A stretch of 64,000 nucleotides of DNA. Origin: Barthelona sp. PCE. Its lineage: Eukaryota; Metamonada: BaSk clade. The position numbers and the translations under genes are program-made. Positions 1 to 8,921 of this stretch are shown piece after piece. The stretch lies in NCBI GenBank assembly GCA_040285745.1, contig JAUFOR010000003.1, positions 1 to 64,000 on the forward strand. Direction: 5' to 3'. How positions within the stretch are numbered: position 1 is the first letter of the stretch; each line of letters begins with the position of its first letter. The notes under the pieces were generated by a model. It had not been told where the DNA came from and ran no database searches. It saw nothing but the letters and a program-made list of their open reading frames with translations.

Positions 1-463
1 CATGCAGCGGTGTTTACTGAATGCTTATGCATGTGCAATGAAGCACGTCCCAAAAGGCGGCTTACCTTCTTCAAGTCCTTACATCTGAAAGTTTATAGTA
101 TTTCAGTAAAGATAGTACACAAAAAATAAATAGGAAACCATAAAAGAATAAAATTTGGGTTGTAGTTCATCTGCAAAACACTCAAATATATCTGAAATCG
201 TACCACAACGCAGCTAAAAAGTGCCCCACAACCAAGCCAATGCCCACACGTGCCAACAATCTTACGTGTCACGCGCTACAAGCCCTGCGAACCACATCAA
301 TAAATCTGTGAGGGGATAGAATTGCGAATGCAGTTCTGTTTCACATTCTCGCTTTCTGTTTACGCTTCACGTGTATTATATCATCTTTATATGCCACGTG
401 CAAGCACTAATATTTAATATATGCAAGCTATCTTAATATTCACCTACTTCATTACAGCTATAT
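1..463. other. Non-coding upstream region
   Basis: No open frame of useful length and no RNA-like structure was recognised. The stretch is AT-rich and ends in the short 5' region of the gene starting at 464. It contains CACGTG-type hexamers (around 247 and 394) that could be chance. Confidence 0.5.
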
Positions 464-2582
464 ATGCCCAGGGTTCGTAAATTCGAGGATGACCTTGTAA
501 TGAAGGCATATCCCGAGGGGCAGATGATATTTGAGGGAAAGGGCGTAAGATTGCTTTCATCAAGAGAAAACAAAGATATAAGCCTCATTGAAAGCGCCAT
601 TGAAGGCAAGGACTTTGTTGGGTATTTAGAGGATACGGGTGAGCCTCTTAAGTACACATCCAAATTAAAAGCTGGAGAATCTTGCATGATCATCGAACAG
701 CTTTATGATGACAATGGTATTATAACCCATTTTGATATCTTATTATTTAGTGAAATCATGAGTGCTGAACATACAAGAAGAATAATACCCTTTCCATTTC
801 CGATGATCAAATGTCTATCAAGCGGAATAATTCCGATGGATGAAAACCACCTATTATTCGCCATCAGGGAAACCGTTGATAACAGGCAGTTGATACAATG
901 CTACATATTAAATGTTATAACCTATGATTATAGATGTCTTGGAGAATATTACTCAATTTTGGTGAGAACTCCAAACTACATTTTGTTAAAGAAATGCCAA
1001 AATGATACCATATGGCATTACAATTTTTCTGCAGATGATATGGACGAGGCACATGAACCTAATATTGAGCAGTTACATGGTGTTCATTTAGAATACATCA
1101 GGTGGTGTTTGAACTCGTATTGCATTTGCTCAGTCAGGTTTCGTGATAAAGAAATTGATGAACTAATAATATTTGACAGCCAAAGGAACCAAGTTAACTT
1201 AACAGAAAGGTTTCCGCAGCTTAAAGGATTGAATATTCCAAACAGCCCAGATATGGGATTATTTGAGCTCACTCAAGATATTTTGTCAATGGTATTCATT
1301 GGTTCAAGATTCACAATAGTTCATATCGAAAACGGTGAATTGAAGATGTCAGAGGGTAAACTGAATTTTAAGAATGTACACTGCGATGACTTGAAGCATA
1401 TAGATTTGAACGATAATTCCTTTCGTGATGAAGATTGTGTTTTTTATGGCGTTGATAAAATAACAGAACGTTATGGCCCAATCAAATTCAGAGCAGTTGA
1501 TAGTGAGGTTGTGCGTTTGGCAAGCCTTGAACCAGCAGAAGTATTTTTTGATGGAATAGCGGAAGTGTATGATGATTCTTTGATAAGATGTTACTTTTTT
1601 TTTAAAGAAAGGAAGCTTATTGTGCTGCGTGGGCGTAGGAAACTGCTTTCACGTATGTGGTGCCATATCTTATCAGTTCAACCAAATGAAGCAGGTGATT
1701 TTTTTGTAATGGCAGAGGACCATGGTGAAACAAATAGATATGTCAAAATTCACTGGAATGGATCAGAATCCAAACCTGTAACAACCATTTTACCTCGTGG
1801 TTCAGAAAACTTTGGATTCATTCTAGGGTTGCCCTTAAATGTTGACTATCGTGAAGATGATACAGGCTTGGTGTATTTGGGAGAAAAGGTGATTTTGGAG
1901 CTTCCACCGAATATTTATGTTCTAAGTGTTTGCGGTCCACATTTTGATAATTCAGCATGCATTTTTTGTGATGAAGCAATCCATTTTTTTCAGCTTAATG
2001 TCAACGGGTATGACGTGGAGGTTCAAAAGCACATTGTTTTTTGAACATGGAGATTTATATGATGTTTGCTTCAACCCTCGTCCATTAACTGAAACACCTG
2101 ATCATCAGCTGTTTGTTGTACATACACGCAGTAGGGCTGCAATAACGCAACATTTACACTGTCTTGATTGGTCAACAGGAAGCTTCTTAGAGCCTGTTCT
2201 CCTTTATCAGTATTATAAGAATGAAAAAATTGAGGAAGGTCACAGTTTCCGTAATTTCGTGGGTGATTCATACATACACGTGAGGGGTGGTATCATTAAA
2301 GTATACGTTGAAGATGGTGCAATTGAAACGCATTTTTACACAAACGACAATTTACCATATTCTTCTTACATGAAGATCCACGATCCAAATCTGCCTAACA
2401 ACGTTATTCAAGACATGTCATACGAAGAGGAGACCAAGTCAATGGTGCTGAAAACTTACAATATTGAGGAAGACCCGGAATCGATCAATCCCACAGTGGA
2501 ATCGTTCCACCTTCCATCGTTCCTGGCGGAGGCTTCCATCGTTGAGTACCACATGCCCGATTATCATGAACAATGTTGTTGA
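464..2582 (+). pseudogene. Lineage-specific large protein, copy 1, broken by a frameshift
   Basis: I do not recognise the family. The first frame (464-2044, 526 aa) opens MPRVRKFEDDL and is clearly paralogous to the intact 732-aa gene at 3859-6057, which opens MPRIRKFEDDL. It stops directly after the shared VQKHI segment. The rest of the protein continues in the next frame, from about 2045 to 2582, and ends in PSFLAEASIVEYHMP, nearly identical to the paralog's end. The break falls in a run of six T (about 2036-2041); one base fewer would keep the frame. It may be a real inactivating mutation, a polymerase slip, or a sequencing error in a homopolymer. Shared blocks such as FHYNF..DDMDEAHEP and HCLDWSTG suggest a beta-rich repeated architecture, but no catalytic motif is visible. 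No signal peptide or membrane segment was seen. Confidence 0.75.
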
Positions 2583-2785
2583 TAGACTGAAAATCAGATA
2601 AACAAATATTCAGACTGGTGTCCAACAAACATTCTTTACTAAACAAAATAATTGTGATTTTTAAAATTGGTGTGTTCTATGTTATTCCCTTATGAGGTTA
2701 TTGTGAGTTCTGAAAGATGTTATTATGAAAATTTAGACTGCAAAAAAATAAACCTCCCTTTTCAGCATTTGAATTCGCAATTTCC

Positions 2786-3142
2786 ATGCCGGAACGCGAT
2801 TTATATGTAATGGGCACATCAGAAACTATGCTCAATTCGAGTGATGATCCAAGTTTTGACTTGTTACCAGTAGAACCTGTTCCTGTGGTTTCAAATGCAT
2901 ACCCTGAAGATCTATTCCATAATGTGAGTGAGTTGTTAGAGCTCGAATACCACATGATGCAATCGAACAGCTTAGATTTTGAAAGTAGATACAATGAATT
3001 TGCTGGATGTGTGAATCTTTCTCCTCAAGACATTGATGAAGGAACAGCAAATTATAATCAAGATAAAAAGGGCGCTTTGGGATTTTTTTTTATAGTTTTT
3101 TTCATTCTTTACTTTTGCACATTATTTTTTAATGTATTTTGA
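2786..3142 (+). CDS. Small protein with C-terminal membrane anchor, unknown
   Basis: 118 residues, not recognised. The N-terminal 90 residues are acidic and polar. The last about 22 residues (GFFFIVFFILYFCTLFFNVF) form one hydrophobic segment, so it would be a tail-anchored protein if real. It lies between the two paralogous large genes, in an AT-rich region. No homology can be claimed. The main support is that an acidic head followed by a clean terminal membrane helix is unlike random AT-rich frames. The overlapping antisense frames at 2698-2994 and 2832-3050 look like shadows. Confidence 0.45.
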   Translation: MPERDLYVMGTSETMLNSSDDPSFDLLPVEPVPVVSNAYPEDLFHNVSELLELEYHMMQSNSLDFESRYNEFAGCVNLSPQDIDEGTANYNQDKKGALGFFFIVFFILYFCTLFFNVF

Positions 3143-3858
3143 AAATATTATGTTATCAAGAAACGATGACGTAGAACTTTTCGACTTCAATTGGATACCA
3201 TGTTAACTATTGAATTTCTTATATATGGCAACAGAAGACTTGAACGATGAGGGCATTTATTTTTTAAGTTTTCTCTTTCTTGTTTACAAGGAATCATGCT
3301 CTGCGTTTTCTAAACATATGTAATGGTGCCTGAACGTTTTTTATTCGAATTTAACATTTTTTCCGCTTTAAATATTGATAGTTATTTGGTGGAAACAAAC
3401 GCATGTATGGTAAGCCAGCCTGTATTATTTTTATTCTTATTTGTACCATGGACTTACTGAACATCAAACCGGTGGTTGATGCTTAAAGGAATGATAACAT
3501 TCTAAAATGAAATACATAAAGACCATCTCGTCACATATTCATGATATACTAGATACACTAGATACGTGAACATGATAATTTTAGTTCTCCTGAATACACT
3601 GTAGAGATTACTTTTGATAAAAATGTCTCCGAAACATTAATTATTTTTCTAAAAAATAAATACAAAATAGCAATAAGAAGTTCAATAATCATTATTATCT
3701 GAGCAGTAGTTAATGATAATTGATCCCTATCGTCCAGGGGTCAAGCTTTACAATAAAATTGAATCTTTAAATCTTCACATAGAATTGGTAAGTAATCAAT
3801 ATATTCTTAAACTGCTATCTCTTTTTACACTTGTTTCATCACGGCAAACTACTTTTAT
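3143..3858. other. Intergenic region between paralogs
   Basis: AT-rich, without a convincing gene. It holds the short direct repeat ACTAGATAC (about 3548-3565) and a tRNA-like fragment (3724-3745, listed separately). A short frame from 3713 overlaps the start of the next gene in another phase and is taken as a shadow. Confidence 0.5.
3724..3745 (+). other. tRNA-Glu-like 5' half (acceptor plus D-arm) fragment
   Basis: The 22 bases TCCCTATCGTCCAGGGGTCA plus AG read like the first 22 positions of a tRNA-Glu, including an A-box-like TCGTCCAGGGG. No anticodon arm, T-arm or matching acceptor strand follows within 115 bases. It is therefore not a functional tRNA, but could be a relic, a tRNA-derived repeat head, or chance. 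Confidence 0.35.
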
Positions 3859-6057
3859 ATGCCTCGTATCCGTAAATTCGAGGATGACCTTATCATCGGG
3901 GCCTTTCCCGAGGGGCAAATTATTTTTGAAGGTCAGGGTGTTAGAATGGTCAAAACTAGAGAAGACACTCATTTACACAATCTCATTGATGCTGTTGATG
4001 GGGAAGAATTTTGTGGATATGTTGAAGAAACGTGTGAATCACTTCAGTATTATTACAAGCGAAAAGCTGGAGCAGGATATATGATCGTTGAACAGCATTT
4101 TAGCGAAAATAATCGATTAACTGATCTTGAAATCCTGTATTTCAACGAAATTAACAGTGATGAACACACAAACAGAAAGATTCGTTTCCCTTTTGATGAT
4201 TTGGATAATTTACATAAATATGTATCGAGCGAATTTGTTCCATTAGATGAGAACCACATTTTTTTTTCTATTGCAGAGGTTGATGAAGAACACCAGAATG
4301 GAGAATCGACTCATTGTTACATTCTCAATATTCTAACAGAACAGTACAGGTGCCTTGGAGAGTACTACCATTACTCCACCAACAGCAATTGTTCCATTGA
4401 ATATGTATTGATGAGCAATTATGAAAATGATTTTTCAATATTTCACTACAATTTCTGCGTAGATGATATGGACGAGGCTCATGAGCCGGATATCGTACAG
4501 CTAGAAGGTGTTCATAATCAAAACTGTATAGGATGTGACAATGCTGAATGTGTTTGTTTTGCCTCATTTGGCAGAGGATTTGAAGAATTGATCATTTTTG
4601 ACCGTAAACGAAACCGTGTTGACCTATTGGAAAGATTCCCACAGTTACTAGAGTTGAAAATATCTTACTGTTCTTGTTTTTCCTTGTTCACATTGACACA
4701 AGATGAATTTTCTGCGCTTTTCTATAATAGCTCTATTTGTACTGTTGTTCATATTGAAAACGGGGAGCTTAAGTCGTCAACTGGTGATTTATGCAGTGAA
4801 TATATTCAATTTGATAATATAAAACACCTTGACTTGGCGAATTCTTTTCATAATGAACAATGCCAGTTTTTAGGAACTTGTAATGCAACGGGTGTTTTTG
4901 GTCCTATAAAGTTTAGAAATGTCAATAACGAGGTGATTCGATTGCAAAATTTTTGGCCTCACAGAGTTATGTATGATGGTACAGCACATTTTACAGACAG
5001 CACTATGAAAAGACAGTGTTACTTTTACTTCAAAGAAAAAAGAATCGTCACACATAAAAGCGTTATGACTAACGATAGTTTAATGTTCGAAAAGAATTAC
5101 AGAGAACTATCGATGCACCCATTTGAGGAAGAGCATTTCTTTATGATTGCACAGTGTGATGCAAGACCAGATGCTCCAGAAATAGTTAAAATACACTGGG
5201 AAGGCTCAGAATCAAAACCAATAATAACTCCTTTTGAAAATGATGGCTTTTTGAGTTATGTTAGCTTAGTTCTTGGGTTACCATTTTTTATTGAGTATAA
5301 TGAAAATGTTTGTCAAGGTTATATTGGTAATACAAAAGTTTTGGAGCTTCCACCAAATGAGTACATAAATGATTGCAAGCCTTCAGTCACTGGAAGTTCT
5401 GTGTGTGTTAGTTGTACTAATTCAACACATTTTTTACAATTGCTGATCAATAATAATGATGTTGAGGTTCAAAAGCACATCACTTTTCATCATGGCGATG
5501 ATGTTTCGAATGTATTCTACTGTCATCATCCATTAACAGATACAGCTGACCACCAGCTCTTTGTTACATATAAATACAATAATGATGGTGAGGAACAGTA
5601 TTTGCATTGTTTAGATTGGTCAACAGGAAATTTTTTGGAACCCGTTTTGATATATAAATATTCAGATGATGGTGAAATGGATGAAGAATTCTTGGAAGGT
5701 AACTGTTTCTTTAATTTCATAGGTGATTCGTACATTCAAGTAGATCAAGGTATTAATAAGGTATCCATTGTTAATGGCGTTATTGAAATGCGATTTTTTA
5801 CAAATACTTTCTTACCAAATATTGGCAACGATATTCACAGCGTAAATATGCCTAATAACGTTGTTCAGGAAGTTATTTACGAAGAAGAAACCAAGACAAT
5901 GGTGTTGAAAACATACAACGTTGAGCAAGACCCAGAATCAACGAATCCCACTGTGGAAAGGTTTCACCTTCCTTCGTTCCTGGCCGAGGCTTCCGTTGTT
6001 GAGTACCATATGCCCAACTATCATTCACAGACAAATAATGAAGCAGAATTTTTATAA
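3859..6057 (+). CDS. Lineage-specific large protein, copy 2 (intact)
   Basis: 732 residues, family not recognised. This is the intact paralog of the broken gene at 464-2582. The two share the start PRIRKFEDDL, the block DDMDEAHEP, the block ELPPN near residue 500, VQKHI, HCLDWSTG and the end PSFLAEASVVEYHMP. The alternation of short aromatic and acidic segments suggests a beta-propeller-like or beta-repeat protein; this is inference, with no defining motif seen. There is no signal peptide or transmembrane segment, so it is probably cytosolic or nuclear. The start was chosen because the N-terminus matches copy 1 and the upstream sequence diverges at once. Two copies side by side suggest tandem duplication in a gene family that may have more members elsewhere. 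Confidence 0.8.
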   Translation: MPRIRKFEDDLIIGAFPEGQIIFEGQGVRMVKTREDTHLHNLIDAVDGEEFCGYVEETCESLQYYYKRKAGAGYMIVEQHFSENNRLTDLEILYFNEINSDEHTNRKIRFPFDDLDNLHKYVSSEFVPLDENHIFFSIAEVDEEHQNGESTHCYILNILTEQYRCLGEYYHYSTNSNCSIEYVLMSNYENDFSIFHYNFCVDDMDEAHEPDIVQLEGVHNQNCIGCDNAECVCFASFGRGFEELIIFDRKRNRVDLLERFPQLLELKISYCSCFSLFTLTQDEFSALFYNSSICTVVHIENGELKSSTGDLCSEYIQFDNIKHLDLANSFHNEQCQFLGTCNATGVFGPIKFRNVNNEVIRLQNFWPHRVMYDGTAHFTDSTMKRQCYFYFKEKRIVTHKSVMTNDSLMFEKNYRELSMHPFEEEHFFMIAQCDARPDAPEIVKIHWEGSESKPIITPFENDGFLSYVSLVLGLPFFIEYNENVCQGYIGNTKVLELPPNEYINDCKPSVTGSSVCVSCTNSTHFLQLLINNNDVEVQKHITFHHGDDVSNVFYCHHPLTDTADHQLFVTYKYNNDGEEQYLHCLDWSTGNFLEPVLIYKYSDDGEMDEEFLEGNCFFNFIGDSYIQVDQGINKVSIVNGVIEMRFFTNTFLPNIGNDIHSVNMPNNVVQEVIYEEETKTMVLKTYNVEQDPESTNPTVERFHLPSFLAEASVVEYHMPNYHSQTNNEAEFL

Positions 6058-6110
6058 ACAAATATGTTTATTATTTGTTCAGCACAGTTTTGTTGCAAAG
6101 TAAAAATTAA

Positions 6111-6961
6111 TAATGACTTCACAAGGGCTGAGTTCTCTCGGATACATGCATGTTTACTGACAGATATCTAGTTGGATGGCGTGAATAAGTTCCTAAGCTC
6201 GAGGTCGGGTAATTGAGTTCCCACCCCATAAAAAATAGTGACTTCACAGGGGCTGAGTTCTCTCGGATACATGCATGTTTACTGACAGATATCTAGTTGG
6301 ATGGCGTGAATAAGTTCCTAAGCTCGAGGTCGGGTAATTGAGTTCCCACCCCATAAAAAATAGTAAAAAAAGAGAAATCCGGAATGTACGATAAAGGGCG
6401 TAATTCGGACAGCACATTCATGAGTCACAGATTCACTCTGCCATGAGTTCCGTCAACCACATGCTTCCATCATTCAACAAATAAGTTCCTAAGCTCGAGG
6501 TCGGGTAATTGAGTTCCCACCCCATAAAAAATAGTAAAAAAGAGAAATCCGGAATGTACGATAATGACTTCACAGGGGCTGAGTTCTCTCGGATACATGC
6601 ATGTTTACTGACAGATATCTAGTTGGATGGCGTGAATAAGTTCCTAAGCTCGAGGTCGGGTAATTGAGTTCCCACCCCATAAAAAATAGTAAAAAAGAGA
6701 AATCCGGAATGTACGATAAAGGGCGTAATTCGGACAGCACATTCATGAGTCACAGATTCACTCTGCCATGAGTTCCGTCAACCACATGCTTCCATCATTC
6801 AACAAGGACGTAATTCGGACAGCACATTCATGAGTCACAGATTCACTCTGCCATGAGTTCCGTCAACCACATGCTTCCATCATTCAACATGAGTTCCGTC
6901 AACCACATGCTTCCATCATTCAACAAGTTCCGTCAACCACATGCTTCCATCATTCAACAAA
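6111..6961. repeat. Modular minisatellite array (units A, B, C)
   Basis: Three modules recur in shuffled order. A (about 127 bp, starting TAATGACTTCACA and ending CCATAAAAAATAGT) occurs at about 6111-6239, 6238-6364 and 6562-6690, with a 3' half at 6480-6535. B (about 29 bp, AGAGAAATCCGGAATGTACG core) occurs at about 6366, 6535 and 6690. C (about 86 bp, starting GGGCGTAATTCGGACAG, ending CATCATTCAACAA) occurs at about 6395-6480, 6719-6805 and 6806-6889, then two shorter 3' pieces up to 6960. Copies are almost identical (the first A has CACAAGGG where others have CACAGGGG), so the array is young. No coding potential is seen. Confidence 0.9.
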
Positions 6962-7007
6962 AAAGACAAAAAAATTAAGCAGGCAAAAAAAAATGAGATG
7001 AAAAATA

Positions 7008-7081
7008 TACCCCTTGAGGGGATCGAACCCCCGACCGACGGATTAAGAGTCCGTCGCTCTACCAAACTGAGCTAAAGAGGC
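7008..7081 (-). tRNA. tRNA-Lys (anticodon CTT)
   Basis: A full cloverleaf folds on the minus strand: 7-bp acceptor (GCCTCTT with AAGGGGT, containing G-U pairs), D-stem GCTC/GAGC, anticodon stem ACGGA/TCCGT with loop CTCTTAA (anticodon CTT, lysine), 5-base variable loop, and T-stem GGGGG/CCCTC with loop TTCGATC. Internal A and B boxes are intact (TAGCTCAGTTTGG and GGTTCGATCCC). The discriminator is A and CCA is not encoded. A run of five T follows almost at once on the minus strand (plus 7001-7005), as expected for Pol III termination. There is no intron. Confidence 0.96.
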
Positions 7082-7940
7082 ATCATTTTGACAGAAAATT
7101 TGCAACTAAAGTTTAAAGTTTCATGCTGGTTATTCACAATTACCGGCATAGTTTTTCTCGTCCATCTCATGTAATTAAGGGTGAAATATGTTAAAAATAG
7201 TTGTGTAATCAATCGTAAGAGACCCACAGTTAGTTAAAAATAATTAATTAGTTTTAGTTTTTTAAAAAATTTTTACAACCCTTAAATTAATTTATACAGC
7301 TTAATCATATACATATACATGATTACTGTTCTATATGTGACTTGAAAGCACTATTTGAAAATTAATGTTAATGAATATTGCATACCGGCGATCCCCTTTG
7401 TGAAGTATTTGTCTGAAATGCCGACGAGGTGTGCTGTTGATCACAATTACAATCCAAAGGGTCTTACACTATGCTCTTGAATGGCAGAGAAATCTGAATA
7501 CACATTAACAATTTCGATTTTCATTTTTGACTCGTATGCCTTATATATACTTGAAAAAGAAAGTTGTGAATAACGCAGGAGGTCCAAAAAGTGTGTGTTT
7601 GCTACTAATGTTTGGGAATAATTTGTAAGGATATATAAGTGACACTTTTCAGGCATTGGTTTACATAAGAACACAGATCTGATGTGGAATTGCCAGCATA
7701 CATATGTGAGTTTGTAAAGAGCGTTTAAAAATTCAATCTATGCTTTACAAGAACAAAATTGCTAATACTTTTCCAACCCTTTTCCATAACAGTTCTAAAA
7801 CTTGTTTAAATATCTGAGTAGACAATATGGGCAAAAAGAATGAATTCGTTAACAATATAAGATGAAGTTTAGAGGAAATATTAACGATGAAGAGGAATAA
7901 CGATAAAATTTAACATAACAATGTTGATTTAAACCTAATA
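7082..7940. other. Gene-poor stretch downstream of the repeats
   Basis: No supported gene. A 75-codon minus-strand frame (7447-7674, starting MFLCKPMPEKCHL) has a fairly protein-like composition, but is too short and has no recognised relative. AT-rich runs at 7225-7330. No tRNA or snRNA fold was found. Confidence 0.4.
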
Positions 7941-8487
7941 ATGACTGAAATTTGTAATGAAATTACTATAAGAAACCCTAAAGATGAATTACATTTTAGT
8001 GCTTTAGACTTCTTTAAAGAACATATTGACACGCTTGAGCCTCGCAAGGATGGGCAATTTTCGTTGCCTCAATCCGCCGTTTCCCCATTTGGCAAGTATT
8101 CAAGCAAACAAAATCAAATAGGCGTGATTTATGTAGATTCGAGTGATTTCAGTACAATATCTGATGATCTCAACTTTTTTGTAACCCAGGAAGCGAACAT
8201 CAAGTAATTTGTTTGATATTATAAAATCTGGATCCGATGATTATATACAACATTCTTTACTGGTTGAAAGTGATGATGAAAGTGGGTTTAAAGAATTTGA
8301 TGGGGTATCATAGTTCACTTTCATGTTTGGAGGATCCAATTTTACTATTACTAGAACAATTGAATAGTATTTTATCTTCATGTGTTTTGACAATAATTGC
8401 ACACCATATTCGATTCGAGTATATGTTGAAAATCCGTTTGACCTCTATCATTACCATTTGCAATGATAAAACTCGCTGTAAACTCAT
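7941..8487 (+). pseudogene. Decayed small gene with a frameshift and in-frame stops
   Basis: An 88-codon frame (7941-8207, MTEICNEITIRNPKDEL...) ends at TAA. Shifting frame just before that stop continues protein-like sequence: SNLFDIIKSGSDDYIQHSLL..., then TAG, then FTFMFGGSNFTITRTIE, then another TAG, then YFIFMCFDNNCTPYSIRVYVENPFDLYHYHLQ before TGA TAA. The composition resembles a real protein across these breaks, suggesting a gene dead for some time. The family is not recognised. It lies immediately upstream of the hAT element, which may have inserted near an already broken gene. Confidence 0.4.
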
Positions 8488-8741
8488 TTGAATTTTTTCC
8501 TCCCTTTTACGTTTTTGCCATTTAACATTTACCATTGTAGGTTGTAGGATTTTGCACCGGGGCTATGTTTGTTGAGATGACGCATTGATTTTAGCATTCC
8601 ACATCATTTTTTCATAAAAAATTTTGTTTAAGGATTTACACAGTCTACGAAGTATGATCTATGATGGCAAGTTGATCTCATGTTGCCGAACTACACTTTT
8701 TTGTTCTTACAGTGTGAGCACAAAGAAAAAAAGTTTGAGAA
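8208..8741. other. Left flank of the hAT element
   Basis: Apart from the decayed gene tail, no gene is seen. The last 8 bases (8734-8741, TTTGAGAA) are the left copy of the transposon target site duplication. Confidence 0.5.
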
Positions 8742-8865
8742 TAGGATTTCAGGACCTACCCCAAAAACCGTGGATCTTTAGATGTAAACTGTTGGCATAC
8801 TGGGTGTATTTCAGACTGACTTTGACATAAAAGCTCTAACATAAAGAGAACATTTTGGATCTACT
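8742..8865 (+). repeat. hAT left terminal inverted repeat
   Basis: 124 bp starting TAGGATTTCAGGACC and ending GGATCTACT, identical to the reverse complement of 12682-12805. Between it and the transposase start is a TATA-like TTTATATATA (about 8906-8915), a plausible promoter. Confidence 0.95.
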
Positions 8866-8921
8866 ACCAACTGCTATGTGCTTTCATTTTTTTTACCACA
8901 TTTTATTTATATATAATTACA

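Noticed and set aside
3713-4084. 123-codon plus-strand frame
   Set aside because: It overlaps the well-supported start of the 3859 gene in another phase, and its composition is unlike a protein.
8500-8520. CCCTTTTACG, similar to the U5 snRNA loop
   Set aside because: Flanking sequence does not form the U5 stem and no Sm site with a 3' hairpin follows.
8839-8849. CTAACATAAAG in the hAT left end as a splice acceptor
   Set aside because: It does not match the ATTTAG ending and is part of the terminal repeat.
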